Of a stretch of 64,000 bases of DNA, positions 1 to 7,618 are shown piece by piece. This DNA comes from Methylotenera_A sp040387515 (GTDB taxonomy: Bacteria; Pseudomonadota; Gammaproteobacteria; Burkholderiales; Methylophilaceae), in the NCBI GenBank assembly GCA_040387515.1, contig JAZKDP010000024.1, positions 5,591 to 69,590 of the forward strand, given 5' to 3'. Position numbers and translations under genes: made by a program. Numbering within the stretch: the first letter of the stretch is position 1; every line of letters begins with the position of its first letter. The notes under the pieces were generated by a model, which was not told where the DNA came from, did not search any database, and worked only from the letters and a program-made list of their open reading frames with translations.

Positions 1-295
1 AAAAGCGCACAATTACTGGACTAGGCGTCTTTTGTAAATGTACTGCTTTTGTAATGCTGGCAGCTGATTTTGCAGGCGCAAACTCGCCTAAAACCATAAG
101 GCCTTTGGCATGGTTAGCACGAAAACCTGCATGTGGGCCGCCAGACAATTTAGTCAGCGCATTCACAATTTGCTCTACAACTGGCTTGTCAGCTTCTGCG
201 ATTTGAGGTGCTTCAGCATAAGCTTGCGTAGCCACTAAAAACATTGCAGCAACTACAAGTGTCGTTAACATCTGATTCTTAAAGTTTTTCTGCAT
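1..295 (-). CDS. Catalase family peroxidase, partial (N-terminal 98 residues)
   Basis: Reading the minus strand from the ATG at 295 gives an open frame that runs off the left edge, so only the N-terminus is present. Residues 1-27 form a signal peptide ending QAYA, so the product should be periplasmic. After it comes SGGPHAGFRANHAKG, where R59 and H62 sit in the RxxHAxG context of the catalase distal-haem histidine. The continuation (GEFAPAKSAASI, then TPSPVIVRF) matches the small catalase-related peroxidase family (SrpA/YwqN-like), which decomposes peroxides with haem. The family assignment is confident from the motif; the proximal haem tyrosine would lie outside the window and cannot be checked. 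Confidence 0.85.
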   Translation of the reverse strand, partial: MQKNFKNQMLTTLVVAAMFLVATQAYAEAPQIAEADKPVVEQIVNALTKLSGGPHAGFRANHAKGLMVLGEFAPAKSAASITKAVHLQKTPSPVIVRF

Positions 296-918
296 CTTTG
301 TTTCCTTGATTTTTAAGTATTATAGACATTAGAAATATATGATAACTAGCGGTCTATTTCCACCATTGTTTAACACCGAAATAACTTCCAAATTATCAGC
401 TAATAATTAAAACCAATTTAATAAAAAAACAACTTCTCTTAACTCATAAAGCTTACCGAAAACTAAAACACATAGTACACAACAAAAATAAGTAATTTTA
501 AAAATTGACTATTTCTTTAATTGCTGAAGCCATCAATTCTCTCCACAAAATCTGTGGATAACTCTGTGATTATCTGTGAAACTAAAATGTAACCTACCGT
601 TTTATAAGGATTTTTTAAAAACAGTATAAATAGTAACCAAATATTTATATCATAAAAATCAATCACTTAAAATTCAGCATTGATTTAAAAGGCTTTTTTA
701 GATTATTTAATGTAAAGCTTTAGATAGTGTGCATAACTAAGCTATTTTTTATCTTGATTTATATTAAATAGCTTCCTGAAATACCAATTACTTACAAAAA
801 ATTTACTTGATTGTAACAACTTTAATTTGGAAATATTCAATACCAATATTGATAAGCAAAACAATATTAAATCAGGAAATATTGATCTGTTCGTAGGAAA
901 GCCCAGCTACGCAGTTAG
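296..918. other. AT-rich intergenic region with two DnaA-box-like 9-mers
   Basis: About 620 bases without a convincing gene. It is very AT-rich and should carry the promoter of the peroxidase gene at its left end. Two 9-mers fit the DnaA-box pattern TGTGNATAA: TGTGGATAA at 553-561 and TGTGCATAA at 728-736. CTGTG recurs at 552, 564 and 574. No oriC genes (dnaA, dnaN, gidA, parA) are nearby, so origin function is not claimed. Confidence 0.4.
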
Positions 919-1080
919 CGTGTGTTGATCGAAGAGTTCGTGGAAGTGTTGAATGAAGCAGGTATAGGACGTTTAATAAACAGGTCAAAATGGATTGATG
1001 GTGCTGAACAGAAAGAAAAGCAGAAAATTGAGGCTATATTTGAGGTTGGCCGCCACAAATACGCAACAAAAAATACTTAA
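919..1080 (+). pseudogene. Possible 3' fragment of an unidentified gene
   Basis: A plus-strand frame after the TAG at 916-918 encodes about 53 charged residues (VLIEEFVEVLNEAGIGRL near the start, KWIDGAEQKEKQKIEAIFE in the middle) ending in TAA at 1078-1080. The composition looks like a real helical protein tail rather than noise. There is no ATG with a ribosome binding site, the first codons available are GTG/TTG, and the upstream frame is closed. It may be the remnant of a decayed gene beside a tRNA. I do not recognise the family. Confidence 0.25.
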
Positions 1081-1103
1081 CTGCTCTGTACCTTTGAATC
1101 TAT

Positions 1104-1180
1104 TGGTCGGGACAGCAAGATTCGAACTTGCGACCCCATGCCCCCCAGGCATGTACGCTACCAGGCTGCGCTATGCCCCG
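1104..1180 (-). tRNA. tRNA-Pro (anticodon GGG)
   Basis: A 77-nt cloverleaf on the minus strand with encoded CCA. The acceptor stem CGGGGCA pairs with TGTCCCG with one G-U. The anticodon arm is CATGC-CTGGGGG-GCATG, which puts GGG at 34-36. The T arm contains GTTCGAATC. It lies downstream of the merR-like gene at the end of the thrS...ihfA block, as is common in proteobacteria. Confidence 0.95.
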
Positions 1181-1320
1181 AACCGCACTACTATTGATGT
1201 AGTGAGCCTGCATTATAAATCAAATACGCACGCCATCAAAAGCCATTTCGGTTTACTACCACTAAACTTGATATAAAAATTTATTGGCTAATCCTGATTA
1301 TATTAAACGGCTTAAACTTT

Positions 1321-1354
1321 AAAAAACAAAGCCGCTATAAAAGCGGCTTTGTTT
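1321..1354 (-). terminator. Rho-independent terminator after the MerR-like gene
   Basis: Perfect 13-bp arms (1324-1336 and 1342-1354) flank a 5-nt loop. On the minus strand the stem is followed by a run of Ts. It lies 20 bases past the stop of the MerR-family gene, so it should end the pheST-ihfA-merR transcript. Confidence 0.85.
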
Positions 1355-1373
1355 AACTTTTTAAGCAGGCTAT

Positions 1374-1784
1374 TTAAGCGCGCAATAATTGAATCACTGA
1401 GCGTAATTCATTTTTAAAATAGTGAAAATCAAAATCAGTACTGAGTTGTGTATGCTTTGCGGTAGCAATTGGTGCAATTGTTGGCGCTGCTGTAGCAGCT
1501 GTCTCAACGACTACTTCTGCACCATCTAAACGATTGCGTGCACCGCTGATGGTAAATCCTTGCTCATATAATAATTCGCGAATTTTACGGATTAACAGCA
1601 CTTCGTGATGTTGGTAATAACGACGATTGCCCCTACGCTTTACCGGTTTAAGCTGGGTAAATTCTTGCTCCCAATAACGCAATACATGCGGCTTTACACC
1701 GCATAGTTCACTTACCTCGCCAATCGTAAAATAACGTTTGGCAGGTATTGGTGGCAATTGCACTTTGGGCGCTTGATCTAACAT
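1374..1784 (-). CDS. MerR-family transcriptional regulator (ihfA-linked)
   Basis: 136 residues. The winged-helix DNA-binding domain runs from about residue 18 to 85: YFTIGEVSELCGVKPHVLRYWE is the MerR helix-turn-helix, followed by RRGNRRYYQHHEV. No cysteine-rich metal-binding C-terminus is seen, so it is not a classical metal sensor. The C-terminal 50 residues are low-complexity (Ala/Thr-rich) and then helical. It starts 15 bases after the ihfA stop and shares its terminator. A MerR gene downstream of ihfA is widely conserved in proteobacteria, but its ligand and targets are unknown. Confidence 0.9.
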   Translation of the reverse strand: MLDQAPKVQLPPIPAKRYFTIGEVSELCGVKPHVLRYWEQEFTQLKPVKRRGNRRYYQHHEVLLIRKIRELLYEQGFTISGARNRLDGAEVVVETAATAAPTIAPIATAKHTQLSTDFDFHYFKNELRSVIQLLRA

Positions 1785-1799
1785 AAGTTAATATCGATC

Positions 1800-2096
1800 C
1801 TATACTTGAGCGTAATGTTCTTCTACTTTACTTTTCAATTTTTGGCTGGCATGAAAAGTCACCACACGGCGTGCAGTAATGGGTATTTCCTCACCTGTTT
1901 TTGGGTTACGACCTGGACGCTCTGATTTTTTGCGTAATTCAAAATTACCAAAGCCAGATAACTTAACGCTATCTCCAGTTTCTAAAGCAGTACGCACTTC
2001 TTCAAAAAATGCCTCTACCATATCTTTTGCCTCACGCTTATTTAAGCCCACTTGCTCAAATAACAAATCGGCTAAATCAGCCTTTGTTAAGGTCAT
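1800..2096 (-). CDS. ihfA: Integration host factor subunit alpha
   Basis: 98 residues, the usual family length. IHF-alpha bends DNA as a heterodimer with IHF-beta and acts in transcription, recombination and replication. The N-terminal helices (TLTKADLADLLFEQ, residues 2-15) are followed by the beta-arm signature GRNPKTGEEIPITARRVVTF at 62-81, which includes the proline that intercalates DNA. The alpha subunit is favoured over HU by sequence character and by position directly after pheT, the classical pheST-ihfA order. GGGAGA lies just before the ATG. Confidence 0.97.
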   Translation of the reverse strand: MTLTKADLADLLFEQVGLNKREAKDMVEAFFEEVRTALETGDSVKLSGFGNFELRKKSERPGRNPKTGEEIPITARRVVTFHASQKLKSKVEEHYAQV

Positions 2097-2159
2097 ACGC
2101 TCTCCCTGAACATCTTTTATCCATTAATTTATTACAGTTGATTTTTTTGTTTTGGTAGT

Positions 2160-4511
2160 TTAATTGCGCAAACTGGCAGAAAATTGATTTTCTAATAATT
2201 TTAGCAATTCTGTCATTGCAACTTCGGCTTCAATATCCACCAAAGTTTTATGAGTATCTTGCATAAGTACTGATAATGCAAGGCTTTTTTTATTTTCAGG
2301 AATACCTTTTCCCTGATATATATCAAATAGTTGCACTTGTGTCACAAGCGGAATGTTAGCATTTGTGACGGCATTAATTATTTCTTGAACAGGCTTATTT
2401 ACATCGACAATAATGGCTAAATCGCGACGTATTGCCAGTGTTTTTGGTACTTCTAAATAACTGGCAACTGACTTTTGCAATAAAGGTGAAACTTCTAATT
2501 CGAATAAGAAACAATTCTTAGCTAAGCTGTAATGTTGCTGCCATTTTGGATGCAATTTTCCTAACCAGCCAATTGGGTTTCCTTCTAGGTAAATGCGTGC
2601 AGATTGGCCTGGATGTAACGCGCTGTGCGTCTCTGCACGATATTCAGCATTTCCATGTGTTAACTTTTCAACTGTGGCTTTAATATCATAAAAATCGACA
2701 TCTTTCGTTGCTGCGCCCCACTGCTCTGGCTGAAACGCGCCGTAAAATAAGCCCGCAACACGCGCTTGCTCATTAAAGCCTTGTTGTGTCTGATGATAGC
2801 TTGAACCAACCTCAAACAACATCGCACGCTCTTGTTTGCGATTGATATTATAAGTCAACGTATCTAGCAAGCCACCCCATAAGCCGCTGCGCATCACGCT
2901 TAAATTGCTCGCGATTGGGTTTTTAAGCCTGATAGGATTTGCATTTCCTAATAAATCGCGTTCCCAGCTTTTATCTACAAAGCTATAGGTAATAATCTCT
3001 TGATAGCCCTGCGCTTGCAAAACGTCATATAGCCATGCCGTGCTCAATGCAGATTCTGGTGCATCCAGCATGTTTAAACTAGCGGTTGGCGTGATTGTTG
3101 GAATTTTATCGTAGCCGTGTAAACGTGCTATTTCTTCGATTAAATCCTCTTCACGGGCAATATCAAAACGATAACTCGGTGCTTTAATTACAAAGATATC
3201 GTCATTTTCTGTGAATTTAAAGCCTAATTGAGCCAGTAAAATACCGACTGTTTGTTTAGGAATATCAATTCCCAATACAGATATTAAGCGAGAATAGCGT
3301 AATTTGACAGAAACACGCTCTGGCAACTGATTAACTACTTCGGTTATTTGGCCAGCTTTACCCCCACAAATTTGCAGCACTAAATCCGTTGCGCGTTCCA
3401 AAGCCAATTTTGTGTTGCCAAAATCGACGCCACGTTCAAAACGATAAGACGAATCGGTGCTTAAACCTAAACGCCGCGCCTTGCCTGCGATCGTATCCGG
3501 GGTAAAGAATGCACTTTCTAGAAATATTGCCGTTGTTGCATCGGTCACGGATGTTGGCTCACCGCCCATAATGCCTGCCAACGCAATCGCACCATTATTA
3601 TCGGCAATCACTAAATCATCGCTGGCTAATTTAACTTCCGTGCTATTTAACAACTTAACTTGCTCATTTTCTGTTGCAAATCGAACGTTAATCGCACCGT
3701 TTAACTTTGCCAAATCAAACGCATGCATCGGCTGACCCAGTTCCAGCAACACATAATTGGTAATATCTACAATCGCACTAATGCTACGAACACCGCTGCG
3801 TTCAAGATTGCGAATCATCCAAGCAGGTGTTTTTGCTTGTGCATTCACACTTTCAATCACACGGCCGTAATAGGCTGGACATGCCTGTTTTGCGGCAACA
3901 TCAACTGCCTGTGTTTTAGTACTTTCAACAGTTGTTGTATTAAAAATAGGCGATGTTAAAGGCGCGCCTGTAATAGCGGTCACATCACGCGCTATCCCTA
4001 AAATGCTTAAACAATCAGCGCGATTGGGTGTGAGTTTTAATGTGAAAGCATAGTCATTTAAATGCAAATATTCGCGAATATCTTGGCCTGCTCTTGCATC
4101 ATTTGGGAGTTCTAACAAGCCATTGGCTTCTGCCGCCAAACCTAGTTCTTTAGCAGAACATAGCATGCCAAAAGACTCCACACCGCGCACTTTTGCCTGC
4201 TTAATCGAGATACCTGGCAACTCTGCTCCAACCAACGCGCACGGCACTTTCAACCCTACTCGCGCGTTGCTGGCGCCGCATACAATTTGCAACGTTTCCT
4301 TGCCAACATTGACTTTACACACTTGTAAGCGATCTGCATCTGGATGTTTAATCGCTTCAACAATCTCACCAATAACAATATTGCCGAACGCTGGTGCAAC
4401 TGGCGTCATCTCTTCCACCTCGAGCCCCACCATTGTGAGCGCATGACCCAGCTCTGCTGATGTCATTGTAGGATTTACAAAAGTACGTAACCAGTTTTCT
4501 GAAAATTGCAT
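2160..4511 (-). CDS. pheT: Phenylalanyl-tRNA synthetase beta subunit
   Basis: 783 residues, full length for bacterial PheT. With PheS it forms the alpha2-beta2 enzyme that charges tRNA-Phe. Domains in order: an N-terminal EMAP-type tRNA-binding domain (about 39-150), the B3/B4 editing domain (about 210-380; SAIVDITNYVLLELGQPMHAFD), the B5 domain (about 400-475), a catalytically inactive class II core, and a C-terminal anticodon-binding FDX-ACB domain (about 690-783; VPKTLAIRRDLAIIVD). It lies 22 bases downstream of pheS in the same transcription unit and 63 bases before ihfA. Confidence 0.98.
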   Translation of the reverse strand: MQFSENWLRTFVNPTMTSAELGHALTMVGLEVEEMTPVAPAFGNIVIGEIVEAIKHPDADRLQVCKVNVGKETLQIVCGASNARVGLKVPCALVGAELPGISIKQAKVRGVESFGMLCSAKELGLAAEANGLLELPNDARAGQDIREYLHLNDYAFTLKLTPNRADCLSILGIARDVTAITGAPLTSPIFNTTTVESTKTQAVDVAAKQACPAYYGRVIESVNAQAKTPAWMIRNLERSGVRSISAIVDITNYVLLELGQPMHAFDLAKLNGAINVRFATENEQVKLLNSTEVKLASDDLVIADNNGAIALAGIMGGEPTSVTDATTAIFLESAFFTPDTIAGKARRLGLSTDSSYRFERGVDFGNTKLALERATDLVLQICGGKAGQITEVVNQLPERVSVKLRYSRLISVLGIDIPKQTVGILLAQLGFKFTENDDIFVIKAPSYRFDIAREEDLIEEIARLHGYDKIPTITPTASLNMLDAPESALSTAWLYDVLQAQGYQEIITYSFVDKSWERDLLGNANPIRLKNPIASNLSVMRSGLWGGLLDTLTYNINRKQERAMLFEVGSSYHQTQQGFNEQARVAGLFYGAFQPEQWGAATKDVDFYDIKATVEKLTHGNAEYRAETHSALHPGQSARIYLEGNPIGWLGKLHPKWQQHYSLAKNCFLFELEVSPLLQKSVASYLEVPKTLAIRRDLAIIVDVNKPVQEIINAVTNANIPLVTQVQLFDIYQGKGIPENKKSLALSVLMQDTHKTLVDIEAEVAMTELLKLLENQFSASLRN

Positions 4512-4533
4512 AGAGTTTAATTAATTAGCTTGA

Positions 4534-5562
4534 TTATTTAAATTGCGACAAAAAACGCAAATCATTATTAAAGAAATGGCGTAAATCATTCACGCCATAG
4601 CGCAACATAGCCAAGCGCTCAACGCCTAAGCCAAAAGCAAATCCACGATATTTTTCACTATCGATATTCACATGCTTAAATACTTGCGGATGCACCATGC
4701 CGCAACCACCAATCTCTAACCAGCCACCGTTCCAGCTCATATCCATTTCAGCAGATGGTTCTGTGAATGGGAAAAACGAAGGCCTGAATCTCACAGTTAA
4801 ATCATCACGCTCAAAGAATTTCTGTAAGAAATCCTGAACGACTCCTTTGAGGTTTGCGAAGCTGATATTTTCATCTACCCACAAGCCCTCCACCTGATGA
4901 AACATCGGAGAGTGCGTTGCATCTGAATCCACACGATACACGCGGCCAGGCGCGATAATTTTCAACGGCGGTGACTGGTTGTTTTTTAAAGCATTTTCCA
5001 TGTAATGCACTTGTACAGGCGATGTGTGCGTACGCAATACAAAATCAGTTTTTTTATCATCGTTTTGCAGATGGTTGGCATCTACATAAAACGTATCGTG
5101 CATGGCACGCGCAGGATGATTTTCAGGAATATTCAGTGCAGTAAAATTATAAAAATCCGTTTCGATCTCAGGGCCAGTTGCCACATCAAAACCAATAGAG
5201 TGGAATAATTGCTCAATACGTCGCAATGTTAAAGTCACGGGATGCAAACCGCCTTTAGACTGTGTACGCGCCGGCAAACTTACATCCAATGACTCAGCGG
5301 CTAACTGCTTCGCCTGCTCCGCGCTTAAAATTGCCTCACGACGCGCATTTAATGCGGCTTCAACCGCTTGCTTGACGACATTAATTGCCGCACCCGCAGC
5401 TGGACGCTCTTCATTTGAAAGCTTGCCCAAGCCTTTTAATGCATCAGTTAACGTGCCCGTTTTGCCAAGATATTTCGCCTTGGCGTTTTCTAGGCTAGGT
5501 ATGTCTGCGCATGCGTTGAAGTCAGTGAGAGATTCGATGATTAAGTGATCTAAATTAGTCAT
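4534..5562 (-). CDS. pheS: Phenylalanyl-tRNA synthetase alpha subunit
   Basis: 342 residues, normal for PheS, the catalytic class II subunit. The N-terminal 90 residues form the tRNA-binding coiled coil. The catalytic core contains LRTHTSPVQVHYM (Phe/ATP pocket), PGRVYRVDSDATHSPMFHQ (motif 2) and GLGVERLAMLRYG near 312-324 (motif 3). It heads the pheS-pheT-ihfA-merR unit. Unlike the compact arrangement common in related bacteria, an unrelated plus-strand gene and a bidirectional terminator separate it from rplT, so it needs its own promoter in 5563-5890. No leader peptide rich in Phe codons was found there. Confidence 0.98.
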   Translation of the reverse strand: MTNLDHLIIESLTDFNACADIPSLENAKAKYLGKTGTLTDALKGLGKLSNEERPAAGAAINVVKQAVEAALNARREAILSAEQAKQLAAESLDVSLPARTQSKGGLHPVTLTLRRIEQLFHSIGFDVATGPEIETDFYNFTALNIPENHPARAMHDTFYVDANHLQNDDKKTDFVLRTHTSPVQVHYMENALKNNQSPPLKIIAPGRVYRVDSDATHSPMFHQVEGLWVDENISFANLKGVVQDFLQKFFERDDLTVRFRPSFFPFTEPSAEMDMSWNGGWLEIGGCGMVHPQVFKHVNIDSEKYRGFAFGLGVERLAMLRYGVNDLRHFFNNDLRFLSQFK

Positions 5563-5890
5563 GCGCTATTTTAACTGAAAGTGTCGTCATTTGGCAGTGC
5601 GGCATGCTTCAAACCATTCAAAAAGCTGCGCCTAAGGATAAAGTCTGTGATAAAAAATCAAAAATGGTGAAATAAAAAATTTTATAGATTTGAAGGCAAG
5701 CACTGCGAAGTCTCACGACGTGAAAATGTTAAGGCTTATAAAACCAATTCGTTACAATCCACAGAATATAACGCGCCCCATCCGCCTACACGCTTTTCTT
5801 ATTTTAGTTATATAAAATATATCCTATATACAATATTAATAATATCGTGTGCTATGCTTCGGCCCCTAACTACTAATAAGAAAGAAATAC
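5563..5890. promoter_or_regulatory. Divergent intergenic region between pheS and a lipoprotein gene
   Basis: A 328-base gap between two divergently transcribed genes. It must hold the pheS promoter (minus strand) and that of the lipoprotein gene (plus strand). The right third is very AT-rich. TATGCT at 5852-5857 is a possible plus-strand -10 element, without a convincing -35. No structured RNA or leader ORF is evident. Confidence 0.5.
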
Positions 5891-6271
5891 ATGTTTAAAA
5901 TAGTAACTATTTATTTACTCGCAATATTTTTAATAAGTTGCGGAGGAAGGGCCGCCAACCCAGTGATGGTGCAACAATACGGCGACCAAAATGTATCGTG
6001 TGCAGGAATTGAAAAAGAACTTACATTTATCGAAACAGAAGTCAGCAGATTGGCGCCTCAAACAAATAAGAGCGGGAAAAACACCGCTTTGGGCGTTACT
6101 GGTGCATTATTTCTAGTTCCTCTATTCTTTATGGATTTCAGCAAAGCGGAGCAAATTGAAGTTGACGCTTTCCGCCGTCGTTATAACCATTTATTAATAT
6201 TGTCTGAAGATAAAAAATGTGGTTTGAATAAGCAACAAATTCCAGATGTTGCACCGATTGAAAAGAAATAA
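5891..6271 (+). CDS. Putative lipoprotein of unknown function
   Basis: 126 residues. A short signal peptide ends in the lipobox LISC, so C17 should be lipidated. The mature part has a helical segment (about 40-55), a hydrophobic stretch at about 66-81 (ALGVTGALFLVPLFFMDF) that could be a membrane helix, and a basic/acidic tail. Cysteines 37 and 110 could form a disulfide. The start ATG follows AAGAAAG. It is the only plus-strand gene between thrS and merR and shares the terminator at 6285-6321 with rplT. I do not recognise the family. Confidence 0.75.
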   Translation: MFKIVTIYLLAIFLISCGGRAANPVMVQQYGDQNVSCAGIEKELTFIETEVSRLAPQTNKSGKNTALGVTGALFLVPLFFMDFSKAEQIEVDAFRRRYNHLLILSEDKKCGLNKQQIPDVAPIEKK

Positions 6272-6284
6272 AAATATTGCATAA

Positions 6285-6321
6285 GCAATAAAAAAGAGGC
6301 TTAAAGCCTCTTTTTTATTGC
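6285..6321. terminator. Bidirectional terminator between the lipoprotein gene and rplT
   Basis: Perfect 16-bp inverted repeat (6285-6300 and 6306-6321) with a 5-base loop. The A/T-rich outer arms give a U-run in both directions, so it can terminate the lipoprotein transcript (plus) and the thrS-infC-rpmI-rplT transcript (minus). Confidence 0.9.
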
Positions 6322-6330
6322 TAAAAACTC

Positions 6331-6690
6331 TTAAGCCGCTAATGCCGCTTTCGATTGTTCAACAAATTGTGCAAATGCAGCTTTGTCAAACACAGCCAAA
6401 TCAGCAAGCACTTTACGATCAACTTCAATCGCAGCTTTTTTCAAGCCATTCATGAAACGGCTATATGTCAAACCACACTCACGTGCACCAGCATTAATAC
6501 GTGCAATCCACAATGTGCGGAATTGACGTTTTTTCTGACGACGGTCACGGTAAGCATATTGCCCAGCCTTCATTACCGCTTGCTTGGCAACGCGATAAAC
6601 GTTTTTACGACGACCGCGATAACCTTTAGCGGCGTTTAATACTTTTTTATGTCTTGCGCGAGCGATGACACCACGTTTTACTCTAGGCAT
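6331..6690 (-). CDS. rplT: Large ribosomal subunit protein bL20
   Basis: 119 residues, the expected length. Opening residues MPRVKRGVIARARHKKVL and the basic helical N-terminal half followed by TLWIARINAGARECGLTYS are diagnostic of L20, which binds 23S rRNA early in 50S assembly. It follows rpmI by 10 bases in the thrS-infC-rpmI-rplT operon. In E. coli and Bacillus L20 represses its own operon by binding the mRNA; that could apply here but no leader structure was modelled. Confidence 0.98.
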   Translation of the reverse strand: MPRVKRGVIARARHKKVLNAAKGYRGRRKNVYRVAKQAVMKAGQYAYRDRRQKKRQFRTLWIARINAGARECGLTYSRFMNGLKKAAIEVDRKVLADLAVFDKAAFAQFVEQSKAALAA

Positions 6691-6700
6691 ATCGGTCTCC

Positions 6701-6898
6701 TTATTGTGTTGGCATCATTGCGCGAACGCGTTTGATGTCAGTTGGTGAGATGATCGAAGTGCCACGTAGCTTACGTTTTTGCTTAGTGGTTTTCTTGGTT
6801 AGGATATGACGTAAATGTGAATGCGTACGTTTCACTTTACCGTTACCTAAGAACTTAAAGCGCTTTTTGGCGCTGCTCTTTGTTTTCATTTTTGGCAT
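6701..6898 (-). CDS. rpmI: Large ribosomal subunit protein bL35
   Basis: 65 residues from the ATG at 6898: MPKMKTKSSAKKRFKFLG, the invariant L35 N-terminus, then HILTKKTTKQKRKLRG. The open frame extends upstream to 6955, but the added 19 residues are absent from L35 proteins, and AAGGAG sits at the right distance before 6898, so the shorter start is chosen. The gene lies between infC and rplT, the standard order. Confidence 0.97.
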   Translation of the reverse strand: MPKMKTKSSAKKRFKFLGNGKVKRTHSHLRHILTKKTTKQKRKLRGTSIISPTDIKRVRAMMPTQ

Positions 6899-6968
6899 TT
6901 TTTTCTCCTTGGAGGTTGATAAAGAGTGCCTAGGCATGCCATTTCGCCGTATCACTCAAAAAACTTAT

Positions 6969-7568
6969 TTATTCTGTAGCTGGTGCTTCTATCTTCTCAG
7001 CTGATTTTTCAGCAGGTTTCGCTGCTTTTGGTGGTTTAGCCACTACTTTTTCTACTTTCTTCGGTGCTAATACCATCACCATTTGGCGGCCTTCCATTTT
7101 TGGGAACTGCTCAACAACCGCATGCTCTGCCAAATCCGCTTCTACTCGTCTTAATAAAGCCAAACCAAATTCTTGATGCGTAATCTCACGACCTCTGAAA
7201 CGTAGCGTGATTTTCGCTTTATCACCCTCACCCAAAAAGCGGATGATATTACGTACTTTAATATTGTAATCGCCGTCATCAGTACCTGGGCGAAACTTAA
7301 TTTCTTTAATAACAACTTGTTTCTGCTTCAGTTTTTGCTCATGCTGACGCTTACTTTCAGCATACTTAAACTTACCGTAATCCATCAATCTGCACACTGG
7401 GGGTGATGCGTTTGGCGCAATTTCAACCAAATCGATATCCGCTTCTTCTGCTTTCGCAAAGGCTTCGCGAAGACTTACTATGCCTAACGGCTCGCCTTCT
7501 ATGCCCACCAAACGAACCTCGGCTGCGGTAATATCGCCGTTGATTCGTGTATCTTTATCTTGTGCTAT
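6969..7568 (-). CDS. infC: Translation initiation factor IF-3 (AUA start codon)
   Basis: IF-3 binds the 30S subunit, proofreads start-codon/initiator-tRNA pairing and prevents premature 50S joining. With the start at 7568 the protein is 199 residues beginning (M)AQDKDTRINGDITAAEVRL, the typical IF-3 opening. The codon there is ATA, preceded by AGGAG with a 6-base spacer, and a TAG lies in frame just upstream at 7578-7580. The only standard start codon nearby, TTG at 7511, would delete 19 conserved residues and has no good ribosome binding site. Noncanonical starts on infC are known (AUU in E. coli) and permit autoregulation. The C-terminal 25 residues are a Lys/Ala/Pro-rich tail. Confidence 0.93.
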   Translation of the reverse strand: MAQDKDTRINGDITAAEVRLVGIEGEPLGIVSLREAFAKAEEADIDLVEIAPNASPPVCRLMDYGKFKYAESKRQHEQKLKQKQVVIKEIKFRPGTDDGDYNIKVRNIIRFLGEGDKAKITLRFRGREITHQEFGLALLRRVEADLAEHAVVEQFPKMEGRQMVMVLAPKKVEKVVAKPPKAAKPAEKSAEKIEAPATE

Positions 7569-7618
7569 TGCTGGCTCCTAATCAAAAAAATTAAACCGCG
7601 CTACCTTGAAAATTTAGC

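Noticed and set aside
995..1276. A 93-codon plus-strand open frame that crosses tRNA-Pro
   Set aside because: It covers the whole antisense of a good tRNA and has no coding character; only the separate frame ending at 1080 looks protein-like.
6899..6955. Upstream extension of rpmI
   Set aside because: The added residues are absent from L35 proteins and the ribosome binding site falls before 6898.
7509..7511. TTG at 7511 as the infC start
   Set aside because: It would delete the conserved IF-3 N-terminus, and it lacks a ribosome binding site, whereas AGGAG precedes the ATA at 7568.
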